Origin: Paraescarpia echinospica
Lineage: Eukaryota; Annelida; Polychaeta; Sabellida; Siboglinidae
DNA: 64,000 nt
Direction: 5' to 3'
Assembly (NCBI GenBank): GCA_020002185.1
Contig: CM034533.1
Coordinates: 46,266,562-46,330,561 of the forward strand
Shown here: one piece after another, positions 37,385 through 51,056 of the stretch
How positions within the stretch are numbered: the first letter of the stretch is position 1
Layout: each line of letters starts with the position of its first letter
Made by a program: the position numbers and the translations under genes
Notes under the pieces: generated by a model
The model's database searches: none
The model's input: only the letters and a program-made list of their open reading frames with translations
What the model was told of the DNA's origin: nothing

Positions 37385-39334
37385 GTGTAGCGTGGTATCA
37401 GTCTAGCCTTCGTGAAGATTTGTAACATGCAGGACATCTATTTGGGGTAAGTCCAAATTAAGGATCCGTCCGCCGAAAGAGTGCACTTGAAAATACCACT
37501 TTCTGGTGATACGCGTGAATGTTTTCGATCGCTTTGACATGGGACATGTTTGACTCGTGAATACTGAATGTACTACTGCATTAGACAAAATAAAACATCA
37601 AATGGGAATGGGTTTTCACACCCATAGCTTACGTACTATTTCTTGTAACTTACGTGACGGAGATAAAAGGGTAACATGAATTACCCTTTGTGGTTAATTT
37701 AGTTATGTGTGCAGGTTGATATCAGTGTAGCTTTCGTGAAGATTTGTGACATGCGGGACATCTATTTGGGGTAAGACCACATTAAGGATCCGTTCGCCGA
37801 AAGAGACCACTTGAAAATACAGTTTTGTCGTGATACGCGTGAATTTTTTCGATCACTTTGACATGGGACATGTTTGTCTCGTTAATATTGAATGTACTAC
37901 TGCATTAGACAAGATAAAACTTCAAATGGGAATGAGTTTTCACACCCATAACTTTCGTTCCGTTTTCTTGTAACTTACGTGACGGAGATGGAAGGGTAAT
38001 ATGCATTCCCCTTTGTGGATAATATAGTTATGTGTGTAGCTTGATATAAATTTAGCTTTCGTGAAGATTTGTAACGTGCAGGACTTCTGTTTGGGGTAAG
38101 ACAACATTAAGGATCCGTCCGTCGAAAGAATGCACTTGAAAATGCCTTTTTGTGGTGAAATGCGTGAATTTTTTTAGCACTTTGATATGGAACATGTTTG
38201 TCTCGTGAATACTGAATGTACTACTGCATTAGATAAGATAAAACATCAAATGGGAATGAATATTCACATCAATAACTTACGAACTATTTTCTTGTAATTT
38301 ACGTGACGGTGATGAAAGGATAATATGCATTCCCCTTTGTGGTTAATCTATTTAGTTGTGTAGCGTGGTGGTATCAGTCTAGCCTTCGTGAAGGTTTGTG
38401 ACATGCACGACATCTATTTGGGGAAAGACCCCATTAAGGATCCGTTCGTCTAAAGTGTGCACTTGAAAATACCGTTTTGTGGTGAAAAGCGTGAATTTTG
38501 TTCGATCACTTTGATATGGGACATGTTTGTCTTATGAATACTGAATGTACTACTGCATTAAACAAGATAAAACATCAAATGGGAATGGGTTTTTACACCC
38601 ATAATTTCGTACCGTTTTCTTGTAACTTACGTGACGGAGATGAAAGGGTAACATGCATTCCCCTTTGTAGTTAATTTAGTTATGTGTGTAGCTTGATATC
38701 AATTTTCATTTCGTGAAGATTTTTAACGTGCGGGATATATATTTGGGCTAGTACCACATTAAGGATCCGTTCGCCGAAAGAGTGCACTTGAAAATACCGT
38801 TTTGTGGTGATATGCGTGAATTTTTATCGATCATTTTGACATGGGACATGTTTGTCTCGTGAATACTGAATTTACTACTGCATTAGACAAGATAAAACAT
38901 CAAATTGGAATGAGTATTCATACCCATAACGTAAGTACCATTTTATTGTAACTTACGTGACGGAGATGGAAGGGTAACATGCATTCCCCTTTGTGGTTAA
39001 TACAGTTATGTGTGTAGCTTGATAACAGTCTAGTCTTCGTGAAGATTAGTAACATGCAGGACATCTATTTGTGGTAAGACCACATTAAGGATCCGTCCGC
39101 CGAAAGAGTGCACTTGAAAAAGCCGTTTTGTGGAGAAATGCGTGAATTTTTTGAGCACTTTGATATGGAACATGTTTGTCTCGTGAATACTGGATGTATA
39201 CTGCATTAGATAAGATAAAACACCAAACGGGAGTGAATATTCACACCCATATCTTACGAAATATTTTCTTGTAACTTACGTGACGGTGATGAAAGGGTAA
39301 TATGCATTCCCCTTTGTGGTAAATCTATTTACTT
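37385..39334. repeat. 6-monomer HOR unit A-B-C-H-F-E
   Basis: Repeats 33809-35759 at 3576 bp, closing an 11-monomer tandem duplication. E again has tactggatgtatac. Confidence 0.92.
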
Positions 39335-40309
39335 GTGTAGCGTGGTATCAGTCTAGCCTTCGTGAAGATTTGTAACATGCACGACATCTATTTGGGGAAA
39401 GACCCCATTAAGGATCCGTTCGCCTAAAATGTGCACTTGAAAATACCGTTTTGTGGTGAAAAGCGTGAATTTTGTTCGATCACTTTGATATGGGACATGT
39501 TTGTCTCTTGAATACTGAATGTACTACTGCATTAGACAAGATAAAACATCAAATGGGAATGAGTTTTTACACCCATAATTTCGTACCGTTTTCTTGTAAC
39601 TTACGTGACGGAGATGAAAGGGTAACATGCATTCCCCTTTGTGGTTAATTTAGTTATGTGTGTAGCTTGATATCAATTTTGCTTTCGTGAAGATTTGTAA
39701 CGTGCAGGATATATATTTGGGCTAATAGCACATTAAGGATCCGTCCGCCGAAAGAGTGCACTTGAAAATACCGTTTTGTGGTGATATGCGTGAATTTTTA
39801 TCGATCATTTTGACATGGGACATGTTTGTCTCGTGAATACTGAATGTACTACTGCATTAGACAAGATAAAACATCAAATGGGAATTAGTTTTTACACCCA
39901 TAATTTAGTACCGTTTTCTTGTAACTTACGTGACGGAGATGGAAGGGTAACATGCATTCCCCTTTGTGGTTAATCCAGTTATGTGTGTAGCTTGATAACA
40001 GTCTAGCCTTCGTGAAGATTAGTAACATTCAGGACATCTATTTGTGGTAAGACCACATTAAGGATCCGTCCGCCGAAAGAGTGCACTTGAAAATGCCGTT
40101 TTGTGGTGAAATGCGTGAATTTTTTTGAGCATTTTGATATGGAACATGTTTGTCTCGTGAATACTGAATGTACTACTGCTTTAGATAAGATAAAACACCA
40201 AATGGGAATGAATATTCACACCCATATCTTACGAATTATTTTCTTGTAACTTACGTGACGGTGATGAAATGGTAATATGCATTCCCCTTTGTGGTTAATT
40301 TATTTACTT
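39335..40309. repeat. 3-monomer unit (H-like)-F-E
   Basis: The first monomer has the start of A or D2 (gtggtatcag) and then an H body (catgcacgac, ggggaaagacccc). F ends unusually with aattagtttttacaccc, a form found again in F of the 8-mers. This marks the passage from 6-mer to 8-mer structure. Confidence 0.85.
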
Positions 40310-42912
40310 GTGTAGCGTGGTATCAGTCTAGTCTTCGTGAAGATTTGTAACATGCAGCACATCTATTTGGGGCAAGTCCAAATTAAGGATCCGTCCGCCG
40401 AAAGAGTGCACTTGAAAATACCACTTTCTGGTGATACGCGTGAATGTTTTCGATCGCTTTGACATGGGACATGTTTGACTCGTGAATACTGAATGTACTA
40501 CTGCATTAGACAAAATAAAACATCAAATGGGAATGGGTTTTCACACCTATAACTTACGTACTATTTCTTGTAACTTACGTGACGGAGATGAAAGGGTAAC
40601 ATGAATTACCCTTTGTGGTTAATTTAGTTATGTGTGTAGCTTGATATCAGTCTAGCCTTCGTGAAGATTTGTAACATGCGGGACATCTATTTGGGGTAAG
40701 ACAACATTAAGGATCCGTCCGCCGAAAGAGACCACTTGACAATACCGTTTTGTCGTGATACGCGTGAATTTTTTCGATCACTTTGACATGGGACGTGTTT
40801 GTCTCGTTAATATTGAATGTACTACTGCATTAGACAAGATAAAACATCAAATGGGAATGAGTTTTCACACCCATAACTTTCGTTCCGTTTTCTTGTAACT
40901 TACGTGACGGAGATGGAAGGGTAACATGCATTCCCCTTTGTGGATAATCTAGTTATGTGTGTAGCTTGATATAAATTTAGCTTTCGTGAAGATTTGTAAC
41001 ATGCAGGACTTCTGTTTGGGGTAAGACAACATTAAGGATCCGTCCGTCGAAAGAGTGCACTTGAAAATGCCTTTTTGTGGGGAAATGTGTGAATTTTTTA
41101 AAGCATTTTGATGTGGAACATGTTTGTCTCGTGAATACTGAATGTACTACTGCATTAGATAAGATAAAACATCAAATGGGAATGAATATTCACACCCATA
41201 ACTTACGAACTATTTTCTTGTAACTTACGTGACAGTGATAAAAGGGTAATATGCATTCCCCTTTGTGGTTAATCTATTTACTTGTGTAGCGTGGTATCAG
41301 TCTAGCCTTCGTGAAGATTTGTAACATGCAGGACATCTATTAGGGATAAGACAACATTAAGGATCCGTCCGCCGAAGGAGTGCACTTGAAAATACCGTTT
41401 TGTGGTGATAAGCGTGAATTTTGTACGATCACTTTTATATCGGACATGTTTGTCTGAGGAATACTGAATGTACTACTGCATTAGACAAGATAAAACATCA
41501 AATGGGAATGAGTTTTCACAACCATAACTTTCGTACCGTTTTCTTGTAACTTACGTGACGGAGATGAAAGGGTAACATGCATTCCCCATTGTGGATAATT
41601 TAGTTATGTGTGTAGCTTTATATCAGTTTTGCTTTCGTGAAGATTTGTAACGTGCAGGATATCTATTTGGGGTAAGACCACATTAAGGTTCCGTCCGCCG
41701 AAAGAGTGCACTTGAAAATGCCGTTTTGTGGTGAAATGAGTGAATTTTTTTTAGCACTTTGATATGGAACATGTTTGTCTCGTGAATACTGAATGTACTA
41801 CTGCATTAGATAAGATAAAACATCAAATGGGAATGAATATTCACATCAATAACTTACGAACTATTTTCTTGTAATTTACGTGACGGTGATGAAAGGATAA
41901 TATGCATTCCCCTTTGTGGTTAATCTATTTACATGTGTAGCGTGGTGGTATCAGTCTAGCATTCGTGAAGGTTTGTAACATGCACGACATCTATTTGGGG
42001 AAAGACCCCATTAAGGATCCGTTCGCCTAAAATGTGCACTTGAAAATACCGTTTTGTGGTGAAAAGCGTGAATTTTGTTCGATCACTTTGGTATGGGACA
42101 TGTTTGTCTCATGAATACTGAATGTACTACTGCATTAGACAAGATAAAACATCAAATGGGAATGGGTTTTTACACCCATAATTTGGTACCGTTTTCTTGT
42201 AACTTACGTGACGGAGATGAAAGGGTAACATGCATTCCCCTTTGTGGTTAATTTAGTTATGTGTGTAGCTTGATATCAATTTTGCTTTCGTGAAGATTTG
42301 TAACGTGCGGGATATATATTTGGGTTAATACCACATTAAGGATCCGTTCGCCGATAGAGTGCACTTGAAAATACCGTTTTGTGGTGATATGCGTGAATTT
42401 TTATCGATCATTTTGACATGGGACATGTTTGTCTCGTGAATACTGAATGTACTACTGTATTAGACAAGATAAAACATCAAATGGGAATTAGTTTTTACAC
42501 CCATAATTTAGTACCGTTTTCTTGTAACTTACGTGACGGAGATGGAAGGGTAACATGCATTCCCCTTTGTGGTTAATCCAGTTATGTGTGTAGCTTGATA
42601 ACAGTCTAGCCTTCGTGAAGATTAGTAACATTCAGGACATCTATTTGTGGTAAGACCACATTAAGGATCCGTCCGCCGAAAGAGTGCACTTGAAAATGCC
42701 GTTTTGTGGTGAAATGCGTGAATTTTTTTGAGCACTTTGATATGGAACATGTTTGCCTCGTGAATACTGAATGTATTACGGCAATAGATAAGATAAAACA
42801 CCAAATGGGAATGAATATTCACACCCATATCTTACGAACTATTTTCTTGTAACTTACGTGACGGTGATGAAAGGGTAATATGCATTCCCCTTTGTGGTTA
42901 ATCTATTTACTT
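40310..42912. repeat. 8-monomer HOR unit A-B-C-D2-G-H-F-E, copy 1
   Basis: Class G (gctttatatcagttttg) appears for the first time, at about 41.61 kb. A has catgcagcacatc and gggcaagtcc and B has gggacgtgtttg; these return at 45.5 and 51.1 kb but not in the unit between. G has lost its BamHI site (41687-41692). Confidence 0.93.
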
Positions 42913-45517
42913 GTGTAGCGTGGTATCAGTCTAGCCTTCGTGAAGATTTGTAACTTGCAGGACATCTATTTGGGGTAAGTCCAAATTAAGGATCCGTCCG
43001 CCGAAAGAGTGCACTTGAAAATACCACTTTCTGGTGATACGCGTGAATGTTTTCGATCGCTTTGACATGGGACATGTTTGACTCGTGAATACTGAATGTA
43101 CTACTGCATTAGACAAAATAAAACATCAAATGGGAATGGGTTTTCACACCCATAACTTACGTACTATTTCTTGTAACTTACGTGACGGAGATGAAAGGGT
43201 AACATGAATTACCCTTTGTGGTTAATTTAGTTATGTGTGTAGCTTGATATCAGTCTAGCCTTCGTGAAGATTTGTAACATGCGGGACATCTATTTGGGGT
43301 AAGACCAACATTAAGGATCCGTCCGCCGAAAGAGACCACTTGAAAATACCGTTTTGTCGTGATACGCGTGAATTTTTTCGATCACTTTGACATGGGACAT
43401 GTTTGTCTCGTTAATATTGAATGTACTACTGCATTAGACAAGATAAAACATCAAATGGGAATGAGTTTTCACACCCATAACTTTCGTTCCGTTTTCTTGT
43501 AACTTACGTGACGGAGATGGAAGGGTAACATGCATTCCCCTTTGTGGATAATCTAGTTATGTGTGTAGCTTGATATAAATTTAGCTTTCGTGAAGATTTG
43601 TAACATGCAGGACTTCTGTTTGGGGTAAGACAACATTAAGGATCCGTCCGTCGAAAGAGTGCACTTGAAAATGCCTTTTTGTGGGGAAATGTGTGAATTT
43701 TTTAAAGCATTTTGATGTGGAACATGTTTGTCTCGTGAATACTGAATGTACTACTGCATTAGATAAGATAAAACATCAAATGGGAATGAATATTCACACC
43801 CATAACTTACGAACTATTTTCTTGTAACTTACGTGACAGTGATAAAAGGGTAATATGCATTCCCCTTTGTGGTTAATCTATTTACTTGTGTAGCGTGGTA
43901 TCAGTCTAGCCTTCGTGAAGATTTGTAACATGCAGGACATCTATTAGGGATAAGACAACATTAAGGATCCGTCCGCCGAAGGAGTGCACTTGAAAATACC
44001 GTTTTGTGATGATAAGCGTGAATTTTGTACGATCACTTTTATATCGGACATGTTTGTCTGAGGAATACTGAATGTACTACTGCATTAGACAAGATAAAAC
44101 ATCAAATGGGAATGAGTTTTCACAACCATAACTTTCGTACCGTTTTCTTGTAACTTACGTGACGGAGATGAAAGGGTAACATGCATTCCCCATTGTGGAT
44201 AATTTAGTTATGTGTGTAGCTTTATATCAGTTTTGCTTTCGTGAAGATTTGTAACGTGCAGGATATCTATTTGGGGTAAGACCACATTAAGGATCCGTCC
44301 GCCGAAAGAGTGCACTTGAAAATGCCGTTTTGTGGTGAAATGAGTGAATTTTTTTTTAGCACTTTGATATGGAACATGTTTGTCTCGTGAATACTGAATG
44401 TACTACTGCATTAGATAAGATAAAACATCAAATGGGAATGAATATTCACATCAATAACTTACGAACTATTTTCTTGTAATTTACGTGACGGTGATGAAAG
44501 GATAATATGCATTCCCCTTTGTGGTTAATCTATTTACATGTGTAGCGTGGTGGTATCAGTCTAGCATTCGTGAAGGTTTGTAACATGCACGACATCTATT
44601 TGGGGAAAGACCCCATTAAGGATCCGTTCGCCTAAAATGTGCACTTGAAAATACCGTTTTGTGGTGAAAAGCGTGAATTTTGTTCGATCACTTTGATATG
44701 GGACATGTTTGTCTCATGAATACTGAATGTACTACTGCATTAGACAAGATAAAACATCAAATGGGAATGGGTTTTTACACCCATAATTTGGTACCGTTTT
44801 CTTGTAACTTACGTGACGGAGATGAAAGGGTAACATGCATTCCCCTTTGTGGTTAATTTAGTTATGTGTGTAGCTTGATATCAATTTTGCTTTCGTGAAG
44901 ATTTGTAACGTGCGGGATATATATTTGGGTTAATACCACATTAAGGATCCGTTCGCCGATAGAGTGCACTTGAAAATACCGTTTTGTGGTGATATGCGTG
45001 AATTTTTATCGATCATTTTGACATGGGACATGTTTGTCTCGTGAATACTGAATGTACTACTGTATTAGACAAGATAAAACATCAAATGGGAATTAGTTTT
45101 TACACCCATAATTTAGTACCGTTTTCTTGTAACTTACGTGACGGAGATGGAAGGGTAACATGCATTCCCCTTTGTGGTTAATCCAGTTATGTGTGTAGCT
45201 TGATAACAGTCTAGCCTTCGTGAAGATTAGTAACATTCAGGACATCTATTTGTGGTAAGACCACATTAAGGATCCGTCCGCCGAAAGAGTGCACTTGAAA
45301 ATGCCGTTTTGTGGTGAAATGCGTGAATTTTTTTGAGCATTTTGATATGGAACATGTTTGTCTCGTGAATACTGAATGTACTACTGCTTTAGATAAGATA
45401 AAACACCAAATGGGAATGAATATTCACACCCATATCTTACGAACTATTTTCTTGTAACTTACGTGACGGTGATGAAATGGTAATATGCATTCCCCTTTGT
45501 GGTTAATTTATTTACTT
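42913..45517. repeat. 8-monomer HOR unit A-B-C-D2-G-H-F-E, copy 2
   Basis: Same order at 2604 bp. A has taacttgcagg, and the E just before it has tgcctcg and attacggcaatag. This pair of variants is found again at 60.96-61.2 kb. From 44440 rightward it is the start of the 5539-bp duplicated block. Confidence 0.93.
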
Positions 45518-48447
45518 GTGTAGCGTGGTATCAGTCTAGTCTTCGTGAAGATTTGTAACATGCAGCACATCTATTTGGGGCAAGTCCAAATTAAGGATCC
45601 GTCCGCCGAAAGAGTGCACTTGAAAATACCACTTTCTGGTGATACGCGTGAATGTTTTCGATCGCTTTGACATGGGACATGTTTGACTCGTGAATACTGA
45701 ATGTACTACTGCATTAGACAAAATAAAACATCAAATGGGAATGGGTTTTCACACCTATAACTTACGTACTATTTCTTGTAACTTACGTGACGGAGATGAA
45801 AGGGTAACATGAATTACCCTTTGTGGTTAATTTAGTTATGTGTGTAGCTTGATATCAGTCTAGCCTTCGTGAAGATTTGTAACATGCGGGACATCTATTT
45901 GGGGTAAGACAACATTAAGGATCCGTCCGCCGAAAGAGACCACTTGACAATACCGTTTTGTCGTGATACGCGTGAATTTTTTCGATCACTTTGACATGGG
46001 ACGTGTTTGTCTCGTTAATATTGAATGTACTACTGCATTAGACAAGATAAAACATCAAATGGGAATGAGTTTTCACACCCATAACTTTCGTTCCGTTTTC
46101 TTGTAACTTACGTGACGGAGATGGAAGGGTAACATGCATTCCCCTTTGTGGATAATCTAGTTATGTGTGTAGCTTGATATAAATTTAGCTTTCGTGAAGA
46201 TTTGTAACATGCAGGACTTCTGTTTGGGGTAAGACAACATTAAGGATCCGTCCGTCGAAAGAGTGCACTTGAAAATGCCTTTTTGTGGGGAAATGTGTGA
46301 ATTTTTTAAAGCATTTTGATGTGGAACATGTTTGTCTCGTGAATACTGAATGTACTACTGCATTAGATAAGATAAAACATCAAATGGGAATGAATATTCA
46401 CACCCATAACTTACGAACTATTTTCTTGTAACTTACGTGACAGTGATAAATGGGTAATATGCATTCCCCTTTGTGGTTAATCTATTTACTTGTGTAGCGT
46501 GGTATCAGTCTAGCCTTCGTGAAGATTTGTAACATGCAGGACATCTATTAGGGATAAGACAACATTAAGGATCCGTCCGCCGAAGGAGTGCACTTGAAAA
46601 TACCGTTTTGTGGTGATAAGCGTGAATTTTGTACGATCACTTTTATATCGGACATGTTTGTCTGAGGAATACTGAATGTACTACTGCATTAGACAAGATA
46701 AAACATCAAATGGGAATGAGTTTTCACAACCATAACTTTCGTACCGTTTTCTTGTAACTTACGTGACGGAGATGAAAGGGTAACATGCATTCCCCATTGT
46801 GGATAATTTAGTTATGTGTGTAGCTTTATATCAGTTTTGCTTTCGTGAAGATTTGTAACGTGCAGGATATCTATTTGGGGTAAGACAACATTAAGGATCC
46901 GTCCGTCGAAAGAGTGCACTTGAAAATGCCTTTTTGTGGGGAAATGTGTGAATTTTTTAAAGCATTTTGATGTGGAACATGTTTGTCTCGTGAATACTGA
47001 ATGTACTACTGCATTAGATAAGATAAAACATCAAATGGGAATGAATATTCACACCCATAACTTACGAACTATTTTCTTGTAACTTACGTGACAGTGATAA
47101 AAGGGTAATATGCATTCACCTTTGTGGTTAATCTATTTACTTGTGTAGCGTGGTATCAGTCTAGCCTTCGTGAAGATTTGTAACATGCAGGACATCTATT
47201 AGGGATAAGACAACATTAAGGATCCGTCCGCCGAAGGAGTGCACTTGAAAATACCGTTTTGTGGTGATAAGCGTGAATTTTGTACGATCACTTTTATATC
47301 GGACATGTTTGTCTGAGGAATACTGAATGTACTACTGCATTAGACAAGATAAAACATCAAATGGGAATGAGTTTTCACAACCATAACTTTCGTACCGTTT
47401 TCTTGTAACTTACGTGACGGAGATGAAAGGGTAACATGCATTCCCCATTATGGATAATTTAGTTATGTGTGTAGCTTTATATCAGTTTTGCTTTCGTGAA
47501 GATTTGTAATGTGCAGGATATCTATTTGGGGTAAGACCACATTAAGGATCCGTCCGCCGAAAGAGTGCACTTGAAAATGCCGTTTTGTGGTGAGATGCGT
47601 GATTTTTTTTTAGCACTTTGATATGGAACATGTTTGTCTCGTGAATACTGAATGTACTACTGCATTAGATAAGATAAAACATCAAATGGCAATGAATATT
47701 CACATCAATAACTTACGAACTATTTTCTTGTAATTTACGTGACGGTGATGAAAGGATAATATGCATTCCCCTTTGTGGTTAATCTATTTACTTGTGTAGC
47801 GTGGTGGTATCAGTCTAGCCTTCGTGGAGGTTTGTAACATGCACGACATCTATTTGGGGAAAGACCCCATTAAGGATCCGTTCGCCTAAAGTGTGCACTT
47901 GAAAATACCGTTTTGTGGTGAAAAGCGTGAATTTTGTTCGATCACTTTGATATGGGACATGTTTGTATCATGAATACTGAATGTACTACTGCATTAGACA
48001 AGATAAAACATCAAATGGGAATGGGTTTTTACACCCATAATTTCGTACCGTTTTCTTGTAACTTACGTGACGGAGATGAAAGGGTAACATGCATTCCCCT
48101 TTATGGTTAATTTAGTTATGTGTGTAGCTTGATATCAATTTTGCTTTCGTGAAGATTTGTAACGTGCGGGATATATATTTGGGTTAATACCACATTAAGG
48201 ATCCGTTCGCCGAAAGAGTGCACTTGAAAATACCGTTTTGTGGTGATATGCGTGAATTTTTATCGATCATTTTGACATGGGACATGTTTGTCTCGTGAAT
48301 ACTGAATGTACTACTGCATTAGACAAGATAAAACATCAAATGGGAATGAGTATTCATACCCATAACGTAAGTACCATTTTCTTGTAACTTACGTGACGGA
48401 GATGGAAGGGTAACATGCATTCCCCTTTGTGGTTAATCTATTTACTT
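45518..48447. repeat. 9-monomer unit A-B-C-D2-(G/C)-D2-G-H-F
   Basis: An 8-mer expanded in the middle: the monomer at 46818-47142 starts as G and becomes C (gacaacattaagg, gtccgtcgaaag, atgcctttttgtgg), after which D2 is repeated. A local two-monomer duplication (about 651 bp) accounts for this. E is missing at the end because F runs directly into a new D2. Confidence 0.9.
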
Positions 48448-51056
48448 GTGTAGCGTGGTATCAGTCTAGCCTTCGTGAAGATTTGTAACATGCAGGACAT
48501 CTATTAGGGATAAGACTACATTGAGGATCCGTCCGCCGAAGGAGTGCACTTGAAAATACCGTTTTGTGGTGATAAGCGTGAATTTTGTTCGATCACTTTG
48601 ATATGGGACATGTTTGTCTGATGAATACTGAATGTATTACTGCATTAGACAAGATAAAACATCAAATGGGAATGAGTTTTCACAACCATAACTTTCGTAC
48701 CGTTTTCTTGTAACTTACGTGACGGAGATGAAAGGGTAACATGCATTCCCCATTGTGGATAATTTAGTTATGTGTGTAGCTTTATATCAGTTTTGCTTTC
48801 GTGAAGATTTGTAACGTGCAGGATATCTATTTGGGGTAAGACCACATTAAGGATCCGTCCGCCGAAAGAGTGCAATTGAAAATGCCGTTTTGTTGTGAAA
48901 TGCGTGAATTTTTTTTTAGCACTTTGATATGGAACATGTTTGTCTCGTGAATACTGAATGTACTACTGCATTAGATAAGATAAAACATCAAATGGGAATG
49001 AATATTCACATCAATAACTTACGAACTATTTTCTTGTAATTTACGTGACGGTGATGAAAGGATAATATGCATTCCCCTTTGTGGTTAATCTATTTACTTG
49101 TGTAGCGTGGTGGTATCAGTCTAGCCTTCGTGAAGGTTTGTATCATGCACGACAACTATTTGGGGAAAGACCCCATTAAGGATCCGTTCGCCTAAAGTGT
49201 GCACTTGAAAATACCGTTTTGTGGTGAAAAGCGTGAATTTTGTTAGATCATTTTGATATGGGACATGTTTGTCTCATGAATACTGAATGTACTACTGCAA
49301 TAGACAAGATAAAACATCAAATGGGAATGAGTTTTTACACCCATAATTTCGTAACGTTTTCTTGTAACTTACGTGACGGAGATGAAAGGGTAACATGCAT
49401 TCCCCTTTGTGGTTAATTTAGTTATGTGTGTAGCTTGATATCAATTTTGCTTTCGTGAAGATTTGTAACGTGTAGGATATATATTTGGGCTAATACCACA
49501 TTAAGGATCCGTCCGCCGAAAGAGTGCACTTGAAAATACCGTTTTGTGGTGATATGCGTGAATTTGTATCGATCATTTTGACATGGGACATGTTTGTCTC
49601 GTGAATACTGAATGTACTACTGCATTAGACAAGATAAAACATCAAATGGGAATGAGTATTCATACCCATAACGTAAGTACCATTTTCTTGTAACTTACGT
49701 GACGGAGATGGAAGGGTAACATGCATTCCCCTTTGTGGTTGATCTAGTTATGTGTGTAGCTTGATAACAGTCTAGCCTTCGTGAAGATTAGTAACATTCA
49801 GGTCATCTATTTGTGGTAAGACCACATTAAGGATCCGTCCGCCGAAAGAGTGCACTTGAAAATGCCGTTTTGTGGTGAAATGCGTGAATTTTTTTGAGCA
49901 TTTTGATATGGAACATGTTTGTCTCGTGAATACTGAATGTAGTACTGCTTTAGATAAGATAAAACACCAAATGGGAATGAATATTCACATCAATAACTTA
50001 CGAACTATTTTCTTGTAATTTACGTGACGGTGATGAAAGGATAATATGCATTCCCCTTTGTGGTTAATCTATTTACATGTGTAGCGTGGTGGTATCAGTC
50101 TAGCATTCGTGAAGGTTTGTAACATGCACGACATCTATTTGGGGAAAGACCCCATTAAGGATCCGTTCGCCTAAAATGTGCACTTGAAAATACCGTTTTG
50201 TGGTGAAAAGCGTGAATTTTGTTCGATCACTTTGATATGGGACATGTTTGTCTCATGAATACTGAATGTACTACTGCATTAGACAAGATAAAACATCAAA
50301 TGGGAATGGGTTTTTACACCCATAATTTGGTACCGTTTTCTTGTAACTTACGTGACGGAGATGAAAGGGTAACATGCATTCCCCTTTGTGGTTAATTTAG
50401 TTATGTGTGTAGCTTGATATCAATTTTGCTTTCGTGAAGATTTGTAACGTGCGGGATATATATTTGGGTTAATACCACATTAAGGATCCGTTCGCCGATA
50501 GAGTGCACTTGAAAATACCGTTTTGTGGTGATATGCGTGAATTTTTATCGATCATTTTGACATGGGACATGTTTGTCTCGTGAATACTGAATGTACTACT
50601 GTATTAGACAAGATAAAACATCAAATGGGAATTAGTTTTTACACCCATAATTTAGTACCGTTTTCTTGTAACTTACGTGACGGAGATGGAAGGGTAACAT
50701 GCATTCCCCTTTGTGGTTAATCCAGTTATGTGTGTAGCTTGATAACAGTCTAGCCTTCGTGAAGATTAGTAACATTCAGGACATCTATTTGTGGTAAGAC
50801 CACATTAAGGATCCGTCCGCCGAAAGAGTGCACTTGAAAATGCCGTTTTGTGGTGAAATGCGTGAATTTTTTTGAGCATTTTGATATGGAACATGTTTGT
50901 CTCGTGAATACTGAATGTACTACTGCTTTAGATAAGATAAAACACCAAATGGGAATGAATATTCACACCCATATCTTACGAACTATTTTCTTGTAACTTA
51001 CGTGACGGTGATGAAATGGTAATATGCATTCCCCTTTGTGGTTAATTTATTTACTT
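48448..51056. repeat. 8-monomer unit D2-G-H-F-(E/G)-H-F-E
   Basis: The monomer 49754-50078 starts as E and switches to G at about 49979 (aaacaccaaatggg, then cacatcaataac). That switch point is the junction between the two 5539-bp tandem copies. Confidence 0.9.
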
